Positions 1 to 8,843 of a DNA stretch of 25,000 nt are shown here, piece after piece (positions within the stretch are counted from its first letter, which is position 1; each line of letters begins with the position of its first letter). The notes beneath the pieces are model-generated. The model had not been told where the DNA came from. It made no database searches and saw only the letters and a list, made by a program, of their open reading frames with translations. Made by a program: the position numbers and the translations under genes. The stretch covers positions 6,717,501 to 6,742,500 of the forward strand of contig WPIO01000010.1 in the NCBI GenBank assembly GCA_009760855.2. The letters run 5' to 3'. The stretch is from Cristatella mucedo. Lineage: Eukaryota; Bryozoa; Phylactolaemata; Cristatellidae.

Positions 1-396
1 AGAATAAAACTTTACTAATATTTTATCTCTGATAGGTCAGCCACCCTGAGTAGCTGTGATGTTACTATAAATGGTCTATTAGAGAGTCAAATCATTCTCG
101 CTTAAGTATTATATAGTTTCTTGTCAAAATAATTAGACTATATTTTAGTTAAGTTTTCCTTTGTTCGTATCTTACTTTTAAATTAATCATGCCACTGAAT
201 CATGCCATTTAATTATGGATATCTTGTGAGGAATAAATCTTCAATTACCTTTACCTTGTACGTATTTACGTAGCTTCTAGGTGAGAAACTGTTTATAAAT
301 ATTTCATGGCACGCAAAACTGATAGCAGTGTTAACTGATCCTCTATCTAAAATAGACATATTTAAAAGCCTAAATAGCACTGACTTGAAGGTAGAG

Positions 397-489
397 AAAC
401 TACACAATTTTATGGTCAAACAGCCTCACTTGTATATTGCCAGAAGAGCCAAAGTAGCTATCAACCCACTGGCAGCAGTCAATAAAGCA
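397..489. other. Segment of copy A absent from copy B (about 90 bp indel)
   Basis: In copy A the text after GGTAGAGAA runs through about 90 bases before reaching the GTCTGCTGCAGCAG block. In copy B (8790-8815) GGTAGAGAAT is followed directly by that block. The stretch lies inside an open frame in copy A (328-561) that is therefore not conserved, which argues against that frame being a gene. I cannot tell insertion from deletion. Confidence 0.75.
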
Positions 490-985
490 ATGTCTGCTGC
501 AGCAGTCGAATCCACGGCGCTACAATACTTTATTTATATTAAAGCTGTATTAAACCTTTAAGGGTTCGACGCTTGAAAATAAATAACAAGAGCATGATTG
601 ATCATATTTTTGCAAGCTCATCTGCATATCTTGTACCAACTATATGCCCGTTATTGCATTTGCCGGAAGAGCTGCGAATAGTGAGTTAAATATGTCGACA
701 CGGGATGTCACAAGGACATACAAAACTTGAACATCGTATCCCTATTGCAGGCCCAAATATCTTTAATGTTATTTAGCTAAGCATGTAGTCTTTACTGTGG
801 ACCTGAGTTGTATCCAGCTAGATGTAACTTCGGAAGACGATATCCAGATATAACAAAGTGATGATACAGGAGGTATGCTGTCTTAGTATATTCTAAACAT
901 AGGCTTTACGATTTCTGCGTCCCGCTAGTTGTACCTGTAACTAGAAAGTTGGTCATTCAAGCTAAGAGGTTTGCTGTGATATGGT

Positions 986-988
<3 letters not shown>

Positions 989-1056
<68 letters not shown>
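989..1056. repeat. (AT)n microsatellite
   Basis: About 34 uninterrupted AT units. It sits at the point where copies A and B diverge: copy B has an extra 360 bp and then its own 120-bp AT run at the equivalent place. Open frames across it are trivial Tyr-Ile repeats. Confidence 0.97.
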
Positions 1057-1060
<4 letters not shown>

Positions 1061-1341
1061 CTATTATCTGCCATTGCCCGGTCTTTTCTGACGACTGGCT
1101 ACCGGTCGGCGGTGGTGAGGCCCTTCGTGGTTCGGGGATCTCGGCAACTGGTGGTAAAGCAACGAAGCTAGTCCAGTGGACCTCGGCATTCCACGCGCTT
1201 CGCGAAAGGCCTTACAGCTGCTGTGCGTCTTTGATGCCATTACTGGCTCGGTAAAATTCAATGTTCCGTGAAACATTATTTTACAGTATTTCAATGTCAA
1301 CATAACTCATATGAATCAGACAGATCCAGAACTGTTCTTAC

Positions 1342-1545
1342 AGACGGGCTTGGTTCTTAGCTCTGGGTTTGGTAGGGTGCTCACTCCTCACGACCCGCGA
1401 CCCAGGTCGTGAGTTCGAGTCCTGCCTGCCGTGATGGGCTTTCCTTAATTTCCACGTGCAATTGGTGACGACGGCCGCTTTTGCTCTTTTGCCGGTGTAA
1501 AAACGGGGCTGAAAAATCAGCTATACTCAACCTTTGATCATAGGA
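1342..1545 (+). mobile_element. tRNA-derived SINE, family 1 (copy A)
   Basis: A tRNA-like head contains an A-box-like stretch around 1358-1380 and a clear Pol III B box, GAGTTCGAGTCC, at 1411-1422. It is followed by a body beginning TTTCCACGTGCA (1449) and containing GACGACGGCCG and CTCTTTTGCCGGTGTAA. The same body occurs at 10280-10480 (orthologous by duplication) and, more diverged and inverted, at 15478-15625. The head also recurs at 21841. Shared body plus Pol III boxes point to a SINE rather than a functional tRNA gene. Confidence 0.7.
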
Positions 1546-2119
1546 TTTTAGTGCTCACTGTGACCGCTGATAGCATTGCGTTGGAAACGAAATAGGAATT
1601 CGTCAAGTGGAATTTCTATAAATAATCATTATGTCTCATACTGTCCGAGCCATGCAAAATGAGCCTTCGCCCTTTTAAAGCTCTGCGTTACGTTCTCACT
1701 TATATTCCGACAAGAGTTTGCCGTTAATTTTTATCACTGAGTAAGAATTAGAGACTGAGAAGGACAATTTATATCTGCATTTGAATACATCTTTGCCAAT
1801 TCTAATGTAGTCCCCTGAAAAATTCACCAGTACACTAAGGACATTTCAGGCGTGCTTATTTTTAAACTGGGTTAATGTAAAATAGGGTGTAGAAATGTAT
1901 GATTGTTGTATTGCTCTTATCCGACATGCCGACGTATAGTTTCTATGTGAACTGCCAGTCAAACCAATTGAAACTGTTAAGGACCAGGAGCGTAATTTTT
2001 TACCTGATGCCAGGCGCACTGCGATAGAATTGGTATATAACGGAGAGACCGTTGTGACCTTATTGCACGTAACTTCATCGAAGGTGCTACGACGGGCATA
2101 CTGGCATTTTCCGTTGCAG

Positions 2120-2560
2120 CCCGTTGTCGTGGTCAGCCAGCCGGTCACAGTCTTCACTCCGCCCAGCTACGCTTACTGGTCCATTTTCAACGCTCTCTGC
2201 TGCTTCGTGCCTCTCGGGCTCGCGGCTTTGATTTACTCCAGTAAAGTAACAGGGGCGAAGACAGAGAAGAAGGCAAGAGAGTACTCGCGAATTGCCAGAA
2301 ATCTCAACATCTCGGCCACGGTGCTGGGTCCGGTGCTGGCCGCTATCATCACTGCAGCAGTTGTGGGCACGGCTGCGGCGAGAGCTTATTCTTCTGGTTA
2401 TTACAATAACGCAGATTCCGGCTACTATGCCTATTCTGGATATTCTGGCTACTACGGCTATTCTGGATATGCTGGATATTCTGGATATTCTGGATATTCT
2501 GGATATTCTGGATATTCTGGCTACTACGGCTATTCTGGATATTATAGCTACTACGGCTAG
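2120..2560 (+). CDS. Dispanin (CD225/IFITM-like) gene, copy A, last coding exon
   Basis: This exon encodes 146 residues ending in TAG. It starts after an acceptor (pyrimidine-rich TTTTCCGTTGCAG, AG at 2118-2119) in phase 0; upstream in-frame sequence has no ATG start. Exon residues 14-17 are PPSY. Residues 20-43 hold the first CD225 membrane segment, beginning Trp-Ser-Ile-Phe-Asn and carrying Cys27-Cys28, placed like the palmitoylated cysteines of IFITM proteins. A basic, helical loop follows (47-63), then a second hydrophobic segment (about 64-87) and a Gly/Tyr-rich tail with seven 9-bp repeats encoding Tyr-Ser/Ala-Gly. Dispanins are small membrane proteins; IFITM members restrict virus entry, but the role here is unknown. 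The loop reads KTEKKAREYS, against KTEAEAREYS in copy B. Its first coding exon should lie left of the window. Confidence 0.88.
   Translation, partial: PVVVVSQPVTVFTPPSYAYWSIFNALCCFVPLGLAALIYSSKVTGAKTEKKAREYSRIARNLNISATVLGPVLAAIITAAVVGTAAARAYSSGYYNNADSGYYAYSGYSGYYGYSGYAGYSGYSGYSGYSGYSGYYGYSGYYSYYG
2435..2557 (+). repeat. 9-bp coding minisatellite (TATTCTGGA), copy A
   Basis: Tandem TATTCTGGA units with variants (TATGCTGGA, TATTCTGGC, TACTACGGC) encode the Tyr-Ser-Gly tail of the dispanin. Because the 9-mer contains no stop in several frames, long spurious open frames exist on both strands here. Confidence 0.9.
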
Positions 2561-2840
2561 TATGTCTAGGGCTGCTGTGAGCAATTGAAAGCAACGCTCA
2601 ACAGAGCCAGCTATTGTCCTGGGGTGTTCCCACAGCATGTCATATTCAGTTTTACATAAGCGATCAGCTCAGTGCTCGGGGCCGCGAGTACAGCGAGTCC
2701 AACGATTGACTCGTGCATCTCTTCATTTACCCACAAGCATTCATCCTCAGTGCAAATGTATTGCTGTCATATAAGTCTTTCATTCGTCTGTGGCTTTTGT
2801 TAAGGTATCCACGGAAGGCGTACCTGAAACTTCAAACTAG

Positions 2841-2846
2841 AATAAA
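2841..2846 (+). terminator. Candidate polyadenylation signal AATAAA, copy A
   Basis: A canonical AATAAA lies 281 bp after the dispanin stop codon. The hexamer is retained at the equivalent place in copy B although the surrounding 400 bp are only about 92% alike. A second AATAAA at 3288-3293 falls in a near-identical block and is an alternative. Confidence 0.45.
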
Positions 2847-2990
2847 TCTAGAATCGAGTGGATACAAATGGAAAGATGCATCACCAGATGCTAGCTTGAG
2901 GATCGTTTTTAATTGCTGGCTGAAACAGCCACATAATATCGGAAATGTGCAATCCGACTCACAGTCAAATTGGCAAGAGAGATTTTTCAC

Positions 2991-3300
2991 CTGAATGAAA
3001 AGAATGTATGAAAGCATGCGAGACCTAGTTTAATGATAAGTTAATTCCCTCGCTAATGCACATGAATCTCAGCCCGAAACGAAAAACATTCGAACACTTT
3101 TAGGAGGCTACATCATATGATGATTATAGGATGAACACCAGATATGCGATAGCAAGCAAGACACCCGACGCACCACAATGGAATCGATAAGATTAATTTT
3201 TATATAGCTCGTGAAAAGGTAAGACAGGCAATCAGTGGTCATACCGGCGAGCTACGCGACCAAGGCGGTAATGGAGCTACGTGCTGAAAATAAAGTCGAC
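2991..3300. other. Near-identical non-coding block shared by both copies
   Basis: Aligned with 11954-12263, this 310-bp block differs at only a few positions. The 400 bp on its left (2575-2985) differ at roughly 35-40 positions, and the sequence on its right diverges quickly. No convincing coding frame is shared. It contains a short palindrome (ATCATATGAT near 3113). Confidence 0.75.
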
Positions 3301-4529
3301 TACCGACATCAGGACATTGCAGGAAACCGCTTTTTGCTGGGCTCAAATATTTTTTACTTTGCTTCCACAAATGGTTCTAAATTGTTCCACCCATTCTGTT
3401 CAATTTACTTCGACGATACGTCAAGCTTATTGAAAATAAGTCAAGTTACAACCTTACCTATGGATTCAAATATGATCCTCGTGCCACAAAGGATAGAAGA
3501 CTAATCAAAGACGCCGTAGTGCATTTGATAGATTACTCAAAAACGAATGCGCACTTTCATCGAGGGCTGAATATTACATTAGACGTTTGTAGTTCAGGCC
3601 TCTTTGAAGAACTCGACCTCCGCCTGACTCTCACAGCTTTTAATTTGCGATCATATCTGAAGAAATGCTAGCAAAATTGGAGTCTACTAGGTTCGATTAG
3701 AGTCTGTTGTCTGCTGAAAGACTCAATGTCGTTCTTAGAAAAATCCGAAACCTAATATTCACAACTAATATTACCAGCTATCTCCTCTCTCACCTTGAAT
3801 GATCTGCAGCTCTCTCCAGAGTTCAAAAACGCTATTCATCGTGAAATTATTTGAAACTATGGTGAGGCACAGCCTGAAGAAACTGGAATAGCGTATACAT
3901 GGATAGTGCGAGGAGAACATGTCGCTCACGTGTCAGTACAGCCGATTAAGTGATTAGTAAAATTTCTAACAGATTGAATGTGACTGAGACTGGTATTAAT
4001 TGTAACTTTATTGTAACTAAAAATTTCTCCGATTTGTTTAATCTCTAAAAGCTCAGCTAAATTGCGTATTTAAAAGAAACGAAGAAAATAACTAACTTTT
4101 GCGGCTTAATTTCCATGTAGGAGCGGACAAATACTTTTAATAGTAATAAAAAAGGACTAAACTAATAGGAGAGTGATAATTACTTTGTGCGTAGGTTAAC
4201 TCTTTGCTTTGATATTGATGATAATGCGTTTGTTATAGCGCCCTCATATCAATTCATAAAACTCAATCTCTTTCTGGGCACTTAACGTTTGCTGCAATGA
4301 ACACTAGATCGAACGTTTAGTGGTAGCTCGCTCAATTACAACTAGCATGAAATGGTTAGAGGTGACATGTACAGTGTCATCATGCAAACACGATTAGTGG
4401 CAGAATGCACAGTCTCGGCACGAATGAATACACAAAGTACGAATCAAATGGACCTCTAAAAATGTTATGATGGATAGATTGGCTCTAAAACCAGATGGAA
4501 ACTTGCTAGCAAGGTGTTAAGTTTCGATA
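3301..4529. other. Duplicated intergenic DNA, no gene recognised
   Basis: Colinear with 12264-13504 at visibly lower identity and with many small indels. Open frames such as 3235-3504 are broken in the partner copy. I see no exon, RNA gene or transposon end here. Confidence 0.6.
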
Positions 4530-5238
4530 TATGAGTGTAGCTGGTCTGCCACGACCCGTTCCAGTGTCTTTGATAGGAATGGTAGAAGGGAGACTGGGTG
4601 GTAGTTGCTCAAGTTCTCTTGGTCTAGTGTTGCTTTCTTGAGAAGAGGCCTGACTACAGCTTTTTGAAAGGTGCTGTGACCTGACCTGAGGCTAATGACA
4701 TATTAATGATGTTAGTTATGCATGGCAGCAACAGATCAATGCAACGTAGGAGCAGGACAGTGGGAATAGGGTCCAGAGGACTTGTTGTCTTCTTTGATTG
4801 CGATACAAACTTTAGGACTAGATCACTAGTGACCTGCTTAAATGCAGACAATGAGGTGCAGCCAGCAACCGAAGAACAGCATTCTAGTGGGAAGGTTGTC
4901 ATCGCAGGGATTGATTTCCTGATCTTGTCTATCTTCTGCACAAAGAATCGAGAGAAGCGATCGGCTAGATCATCACAAGGATCAACAGGTAAGGAGCTAA
5001 TCTGGGAAGGGTTGAGGAGGTGGTTTATTGTCGACACTAGCATTTTTGGATTGTGCATCTGTGATTCAACAATGTTTCTATAGAAGCTAGACTTGGCTTT
5101 TGCTAGGATCGATTGGTACAACTTACAGTAGTCTTCATATGCCTGTCGATGGACAGTTAGTCCGGATCTTTTGTATGCTTTTTCAAGCTTTCGTTTAGTA
5201 GACCTGGCTAGTTTAACGTCTGTGGTAAACCATAGGCC
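4530..5238 (-). mobile_element. CR1/Rex-like LINE relic (endonuclease-RT linker and start of RT), copy A
   Basis: Read on the minus strand, 5238-4654 translates continuously into the region that follows the endonuclease in CR1/L2/Rex-type LINEs. It has a basic stretch ending in the widespread [13 protein letters not shown] pattern, then a spacer and a serine/threonine-rich DPIPT motif. After a frame change it continues (4655-4530) into the first RT block, with RPLLKK, the LSNY-PVS motif (here LSNYHPVS) and LPFLSKTLERVV. The catalytic YxDD region and the 3' end are missing, as is the 5' part, which is cut by the AT microsatellite. It is an inactive fragment that pre-dates the duplication. Confidence 0.85.
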
Positions 5239-5294
<56 letters not shown>

Positions 5295-5297
5295 ATA

Positions 5298-5372
<75 letters not shown>
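5239..5372. repeat. Compound (AT)n(GT)n(AT)n microsatellite at duplication edge
   Basis: AT runs flank a (GT)n core at about 5275-5294. The homology between duplication copies ends exactly at its left side, so it marks the copy A breakpoint. Apparent proteins across it are Tyr-Ile and Thr-His repeats and are not genes. Confidence 0.95.
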
Positions 5373-5427
5373 GAGTGGCTGATTTAGGCGGCGGAGGCGC
5401 AGCCTGCTCCAAATCTTAAAACGCATT

Positions 5428-5748
5428 TCCTAAACTCTAAACCCTACAGCCCTACAACCTAAACTCTAAACTCTAAACCCTACAACCTAAACTCTAAACT
5501 CTAAACCCTAACCCTACACGCTAAAGCCTAATACCTAAAAAAACCCAAACCCGAAACGCTAAACTCTAAAACCCTAAAACGCTAACCACTAAACTTTAAG
5601 CTCTAAAACCTTCAAACCCCAAAGCCTACACCCTAAACACAAAACCCCGAACTCTAAGCCCTAAACATCATAAACCCTAAATTCTTAGCCCTAAACCCTA
5701 AAACCTCTAAACCTTAAAACCTTAAACGCTAAGCCCTAAATCTTAAAC
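5428..5748. repeat. Degenerate interstitial telomere-like array (CCCTAAA-type)
   Basis: About 320 bp built of imperfect 7-bp units. CCCTAAA, CTCTAAA and CCCTACA predominate, with occasional hexamer CCCTAA. The opposite strand reads TTTAGGG-like. Units are heavily mutated, so this is an old interstitial array, not a living telomere. It lies about 55 bp from the microsatellite that ends duplication copy A. Confidence 0.8.
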
Positions 5749-5759
5749 ATTCCCTAATC

Positions 5760-5880
5760 CAGGGGACATGTCGGGGGAGGGCAATGTCGGGGGGGGGGAA
5801 TGTCGGGGGGGGGGGGGAGAGAATGTCGGGGGGGGGGGAAGCATCCAGGGGAAACGTCCGGGGGGGGGGGGAAATGTCCG
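5760..5880. repeat. G-run minisatellite with AATGTC spacers
   Basis: Runs of about 5 to 13 G alternate with a short spacer (ATGTC, AATGTC, AAACGTCC). At least five G-runs fall within 120 bp on the plus strand. This arrangement is capable of G-quadruplex formation and is prone to assembly length error. It directly follows the telomere-like array. Confidence 0.85.
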
Positions 5881-5889
5881 GACCCCAGC

Positions 5890-6349
5890 TGGAATGATTC
5901 GGGTCAGCGCCATGCACAGCCCTTGACGAGTGCCGACAAGAATGCCCAGCCGTAGTTGTGGCATTTTTTCTAATACATGCAATCACCAAAATCTCGTTTC
6001 ACACTGGTTAAACCATGCCCAAGGTCTCACTCAGAAGTTCATTTATTTATTCGAGGTTGAAATTCGTGTGAACGTCGGGCTTTGTGTACCCTTTACGCCA
6101 TCGACCGGCGGCTGCCCTAGTTGAACAATGCTGTTTGATGGTGCACCTACATTCCACTCAATACATGAAGAGCCTTTTGAATAACGAGCACGGAGAATGG
6201 CCAAGCCCAGGCTTGCCCGCCAGTATCCAAGGCCTTGGTACGAAATAGCTGGTGATAGCAACAGACGGCAGTTGTCTCCGCGCGTCAATATACGTCCGTT
6301 CGTGGAGCGTTCTCATTTGCAACGTCTACTTGGGGTTCATTGCGGCATT
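5890..6349. promoter_or_regulatory. CpG-rich region upstream of dispanin exon 1 (putative promoter/5' UTR)
   Basis: The stretch 6060-6350 is richer in CpG than most of the window and leads directly into the Pro/Tyr-rich exon. No TATA box stands out. An in-frame ATG at 6197 sits in a strong Kozak context (A at -3, G at +4) and would add 51 Arg-rich residues to the protein. No in-frame stop separates it from 6350. Whether this part is 5' UTR or coding is undecided. Confidence 0.4.
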
Positions 6350-6574
6350 ATGCAGAAGCAATTCGATCCATACGGCCCAGTTAGCCAGAGCATGGTCGGT
6401 GCACTGCCGCCACCAGCTTATCAGCCTCCTGCGGCGCCCAGCTACGGGCAGCCGTATACGTACGGCTTTGGTCCTCAGCCCGGCTATGGCGCCCAGGCAG
6501 GCAACAGCTCTTTCGTGCCGTCGACGGTAAACAACCAAAACTCAAATATCAACGTTGTTTTCGCTCAGCCTCAG
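6350..6574 (+). CDS. Dispanin gene, copy B, first coding exon (Pro/Tyr-rich N-terminus)
   Basis: Seventy-five codons from ATG (A at -3) to a consensus donor CAG|GTAAGC at 6574/6575, ending in phase 0. The exon at 11102 starts in phase 0 and its product begins PVVVVSQP, so the junction reads FAQPQ-PVVVV, typical of the linker before a CD225 domain. The peptide is rich in Pro, Gln, Gly and Tyr, as in many dispanin N-termini. It contains PPAY at residues 21-24, a PPxY-type WW-domain ligand like the one that binds NEDD4-family ligases in IFITM3. Joined with exon 2 it gives 221 residues. If the intron is retained, the frame stops at 6607. The alternative start at 6197 would lengthen it by 51 residues. 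Confidence 0.72.
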
Positions 6575-6599
6575 GTAAGCGCCGTAGTCCGAAGATCAA

Positions 6600-6960
6600 A
6601 ATTGTGACGGCTAAAGAGGCAATTCAGACATTGGCTGGCTAGGCGTGCTGAGCAGCTGTGTAAAAGTTTCACTCACGCGAGCTGCTGGACGCTTGCTCGT
6701 CTTGTGCAGCTAGTGCGTGCCGGCTGCACCGAGAGGTCAAATTAGGTTGACGCCGACCGGCGAAGCCGACTATTAGTCACGCTAGATGGTTAGAAGTCCG
6801 TCGATCGCAGCTAGGTCTACACTCACTAACTGCAGAAAGGAGGCGGCTGGGTGCCCTTTCATTGGCAGTCGTCACACCCAATTTAGACGCAAGTTTTGAA
6901 CTGGGCGATGCATCTAGCCCCACCCAAGCACCTGTACTACCTCCAAGAATAAAGGTCACC
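6600..6960. other. GC-rich intronic segment, origin unknown
   Basis: A GC-rich stretch with an internal inverted repeat around 6752-6775 (CGACCGGCGAAGCCG). An open frame of 61 codons lies on the minus strand (6777-6959) and matches nothing I recognise. AATAAA occurs on the plus strand at about 6948 and could end a transcript that retains the intron. Confidence 0.3.
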
Positions 6961-7175
6961 AGTAAGATAGTGTGTGTGCAAAAGCAAGAAGATTGGTTGG
7001 GTAAGCCTTTGCGGCTATAAATTTAGTGGATCTATCTCGGTTATACCTGCATTTGCCTGCATGACGCCTAGAGGTGTCAGCATACAAGCAGAGGCTAGGG
7101 AACCTGCCCAGACAAGCGTTTCTGTACGGTCCTCAACTTGCTTACACAGACGTAATTTTCGGGCCCTCCTAGGCT

Positions 7176-7289
<114 letters not shown>

Positions 7290-7306
7290 GCTCTCTCTGC
7301 TCGTTA

Positions 7307-7330
7307 ATGAACGTACGACTAAGAATACAG

Positions 7331-7388
<58 letters not shown>

Positions 7389-7421
7389 CATATATAGCTA
7401 TATTATTAGTCGTGCGTTCAT
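7307..7421. repeat. Inverted repeat flanking an (AT)n tract
   Basis: The arms ATGAACGTACGACTAA (7307-7322) and TTAGTCGTGCGTTCAT (7406-7421) are reverse complements with one mismatch. They enclose the AT run 7333-7386, giving a potential cruciform or the footprint of a small foldback element. Confidence 0.7.
7333..7386. repeat. (AT)n microsatellite
   Basis: About 27 AT units inside the inverted repeat described at 7307-7421. AT-rich sequence continues to about 7450. Confidence 0.95.
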
Positions 7422-7504
7422 ATATATATTATATATTATACCTATATATACACTATTTTCGTGTACATTATATAGTTGGTCAACAAATTTTTACGTAGCC
7501 TGCA

Positions 7505-7632
7505 CCCTGGGTGCGTCTTTTATATGTGTGGGCTTAACGTAAAAATATTTCTTACACGAATCGTCCAAACCCGCTGTTTACATACGGGTGCGTCTTATAA
7601 TTAGGTGCGTCTTAAATGCGGGAAAATACAGT
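7505..7632. mobile_element. Possible DNA-transposon end with GGTGCGTCTT subrepeats
   Basis: GGTGCGTCTT occurs at about 7508, 7586 and 7601, and the block ends GGGAAAATACAGTA. Short GTGCGTCTTA-type subrepeats next to a TACAGTA-like terminus are seen in non-autonomous DNA transposons of many animals. I could not find a matching inverted terminus, so the family is not assigned. Confidence 0.35.
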
Positions 7633-7719
7633 ACCTGATCAAATGAATTCACGCACTATTTAAATAAAATAAAATCTGTAATGGGAAGGATGATGGTGTG
7701 GAAGGATTGTTTCTAATGA

Positions 7720-7835
7720 AGCTAATGCCGGCGGCTGTAGCTATGACTGCTGCAGCCGCGGTTGCAGTGGTGGTGGTGGCTGCGGATGCGGCGGCGGCGG
7801 TGGCGGCGGTAGCGGCCGTAGCGGCTGCCGCTAGC
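7720..7835. repeat. Imperfect GCN/GGN triplet-repeat tract
   Basis: A GC-rich imperfect trinucleotide tract (GCG, GCT, GTG units). Read on the plus strand it gives an Ala/Val-rich peptide within an open frame 7698-8015. No splice or start evidence supports translation, and it lies in the inferred intron. Confidence 0.6.
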
Positions 7836-8019
7836 TATACAGTTCGGTCCCCCAGGGGTCCGGTCCCACTCGCTCTTTTAAACGCCGCCAGGCAGATGTT
7901 CGTACCCTTTAAAGCGGGCGTGGGCTGTAATTCAAGATGCGCATCCACTTTAATAAGAGCGCATTGGCCTCGTGTTGGCATAACAAGCCACAACTGCAAG
8001 CTTCTATGCAACTGAAACG

Positions 8020-8027
8020 TATATAAG
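8020..8027 (+). promoter_or_regulatory. TATA-box-like TATATAAG
   Basis: TATATAAG is followed about 25-35 bp later by a plausible start region. A 41-codon frame with a good Kozak ATG (8161) lies downstream. It could be a chance AT-rich match inside the intron or a transposon or internal promoter. Confidence 0.25.
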
Positions 8028-8843
8028 CTCCTGCGGCCATTTACTTGAACTACGTTTCCCCACCAGCATTGCAGCAGAGTGTTTACACCAAGACTTATAA
8101 GCAGTGACTGAATATGCTTAAATTTCAGAGATAAAAGTGTTGCTACTACTCTGAGTATCCATGGCTACCACTCCTAGTCCCCATGGCACGACAATTTCAG
8201 CAATAGTTCTGATAAGCTTCAGTGATGAAACTGCTATATCAAATCAGAACTGGCATAGCACTGAAAAGTTGCGTGCATTGCTTTGAATTCTGCAGCTATC
8301 AAACAGTCACTAGCTATTTTAACGGTTAGCGAATCTCGTTGATATAAGGCAAAAGGATAATTGTTAGTTTCTTATTGATTCGAGATTTTTGTGCACAAAC
8401 ATGAAATATTACTCATATTGTATCTGTGATACCTCAGCCACCCAGAGTAGCTGTGATGTTGCTATAGATGGTGTATTAGAGATTCAAATCATTCTCGCTC
8501 ACATAGTATATAGTTTCTTGTCAAAATAATTAGATTATATTTTAGTTTAGTTCTTCTTTGTTCGTATCTTACTTTTAAAATAATCATGCCACTGAATCAT
8601 GCCACTTAATTATGGATATCTTGTGAGGAATATATTTTTTCAATTAATTTTACCTTGTATGCATTTACGTAGCTTCTAGGTGAGAAACTGTTTATAAATA
8701 TTTCATAGCAGGCCAGACTGATAGCAGTTTTAATTGATCCTCTATCTAAAAAAGACATGTTAAAAAGCCTAAATAGCGCTGACTTGAAGGTAGAGAATGT
8801 CTGCTGCAGCAGTTGATTCCATGGCGCTACAATACTTTATATT

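Larger units (their letters stand above)
1..5238. repeat. Segmental duplication, copy A (left end outside window)
   Basis: This block aligns colinearly with about 8400-14245. Anchors are 60-90 with 8450-8480, 570-960 with 9130-9540, the SINE at 1342 with 10280, the CD225 exon at 2120 with 11102, and the LINE relic at 4530 with 13505. The offset grows from about 8.4 kb to 8.98 kb because copy B carries extra segments. Homology is already present near the first bases, so the left boundary is outside the window. It stops on the right exactly where a long AT microsatellite begins (5239). Similarity is uneven: near identity at 1690-2570 and 2991-3300, lower elsewhere. Confidence 0.93.

Noticed and set aside
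328-561. 77-codon frame at the left end
   Set aside because: Its middle is missing in duplication copy B and no domain is visible.
949-1254. Open frames through AT, GT and CT microsatellites (also at 5171-5426, 6974-7542, 9881-10231, 15333-15627)
   Set aside because: Dinucleotide repeats lack stop codons in some frames; the peptides are Tyr-Ile, Ser-Leu or Thr-His repeats with no domain.
1342-1430. Functional tRNA genes at the Pol III box motifs
   Set aside because: The heads do not fold into a convincing cloverleaf by eye, and the same head plus body recurs at several places, which indicates SINEs.
2030-2119. Extension of the copy A dispanin frame upstream of 2120
   Set aside because: It begins with TTG rather than ATG and ends in a consensus acceptor, so it is intron; the same holds for 11012-11101.
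2087-2638. Long minus-strand and alternate-frame proteins over the dispanin tail
   Set aside because: They are shadows of the 9-bp TATTCTGGA repeat; the CD225 domain is on the plus strand and its splice phase supports that frame only.
5729-5989. Pro-rich minus-strand proteins
   Set aside because: They are translations of the G-run minisatellite.
7698-8015. Ala/Val-rich 105-residue protein
   Set aside because: It comes from an imperfect triplet repeat within the inferred intron; no splice or homology support.
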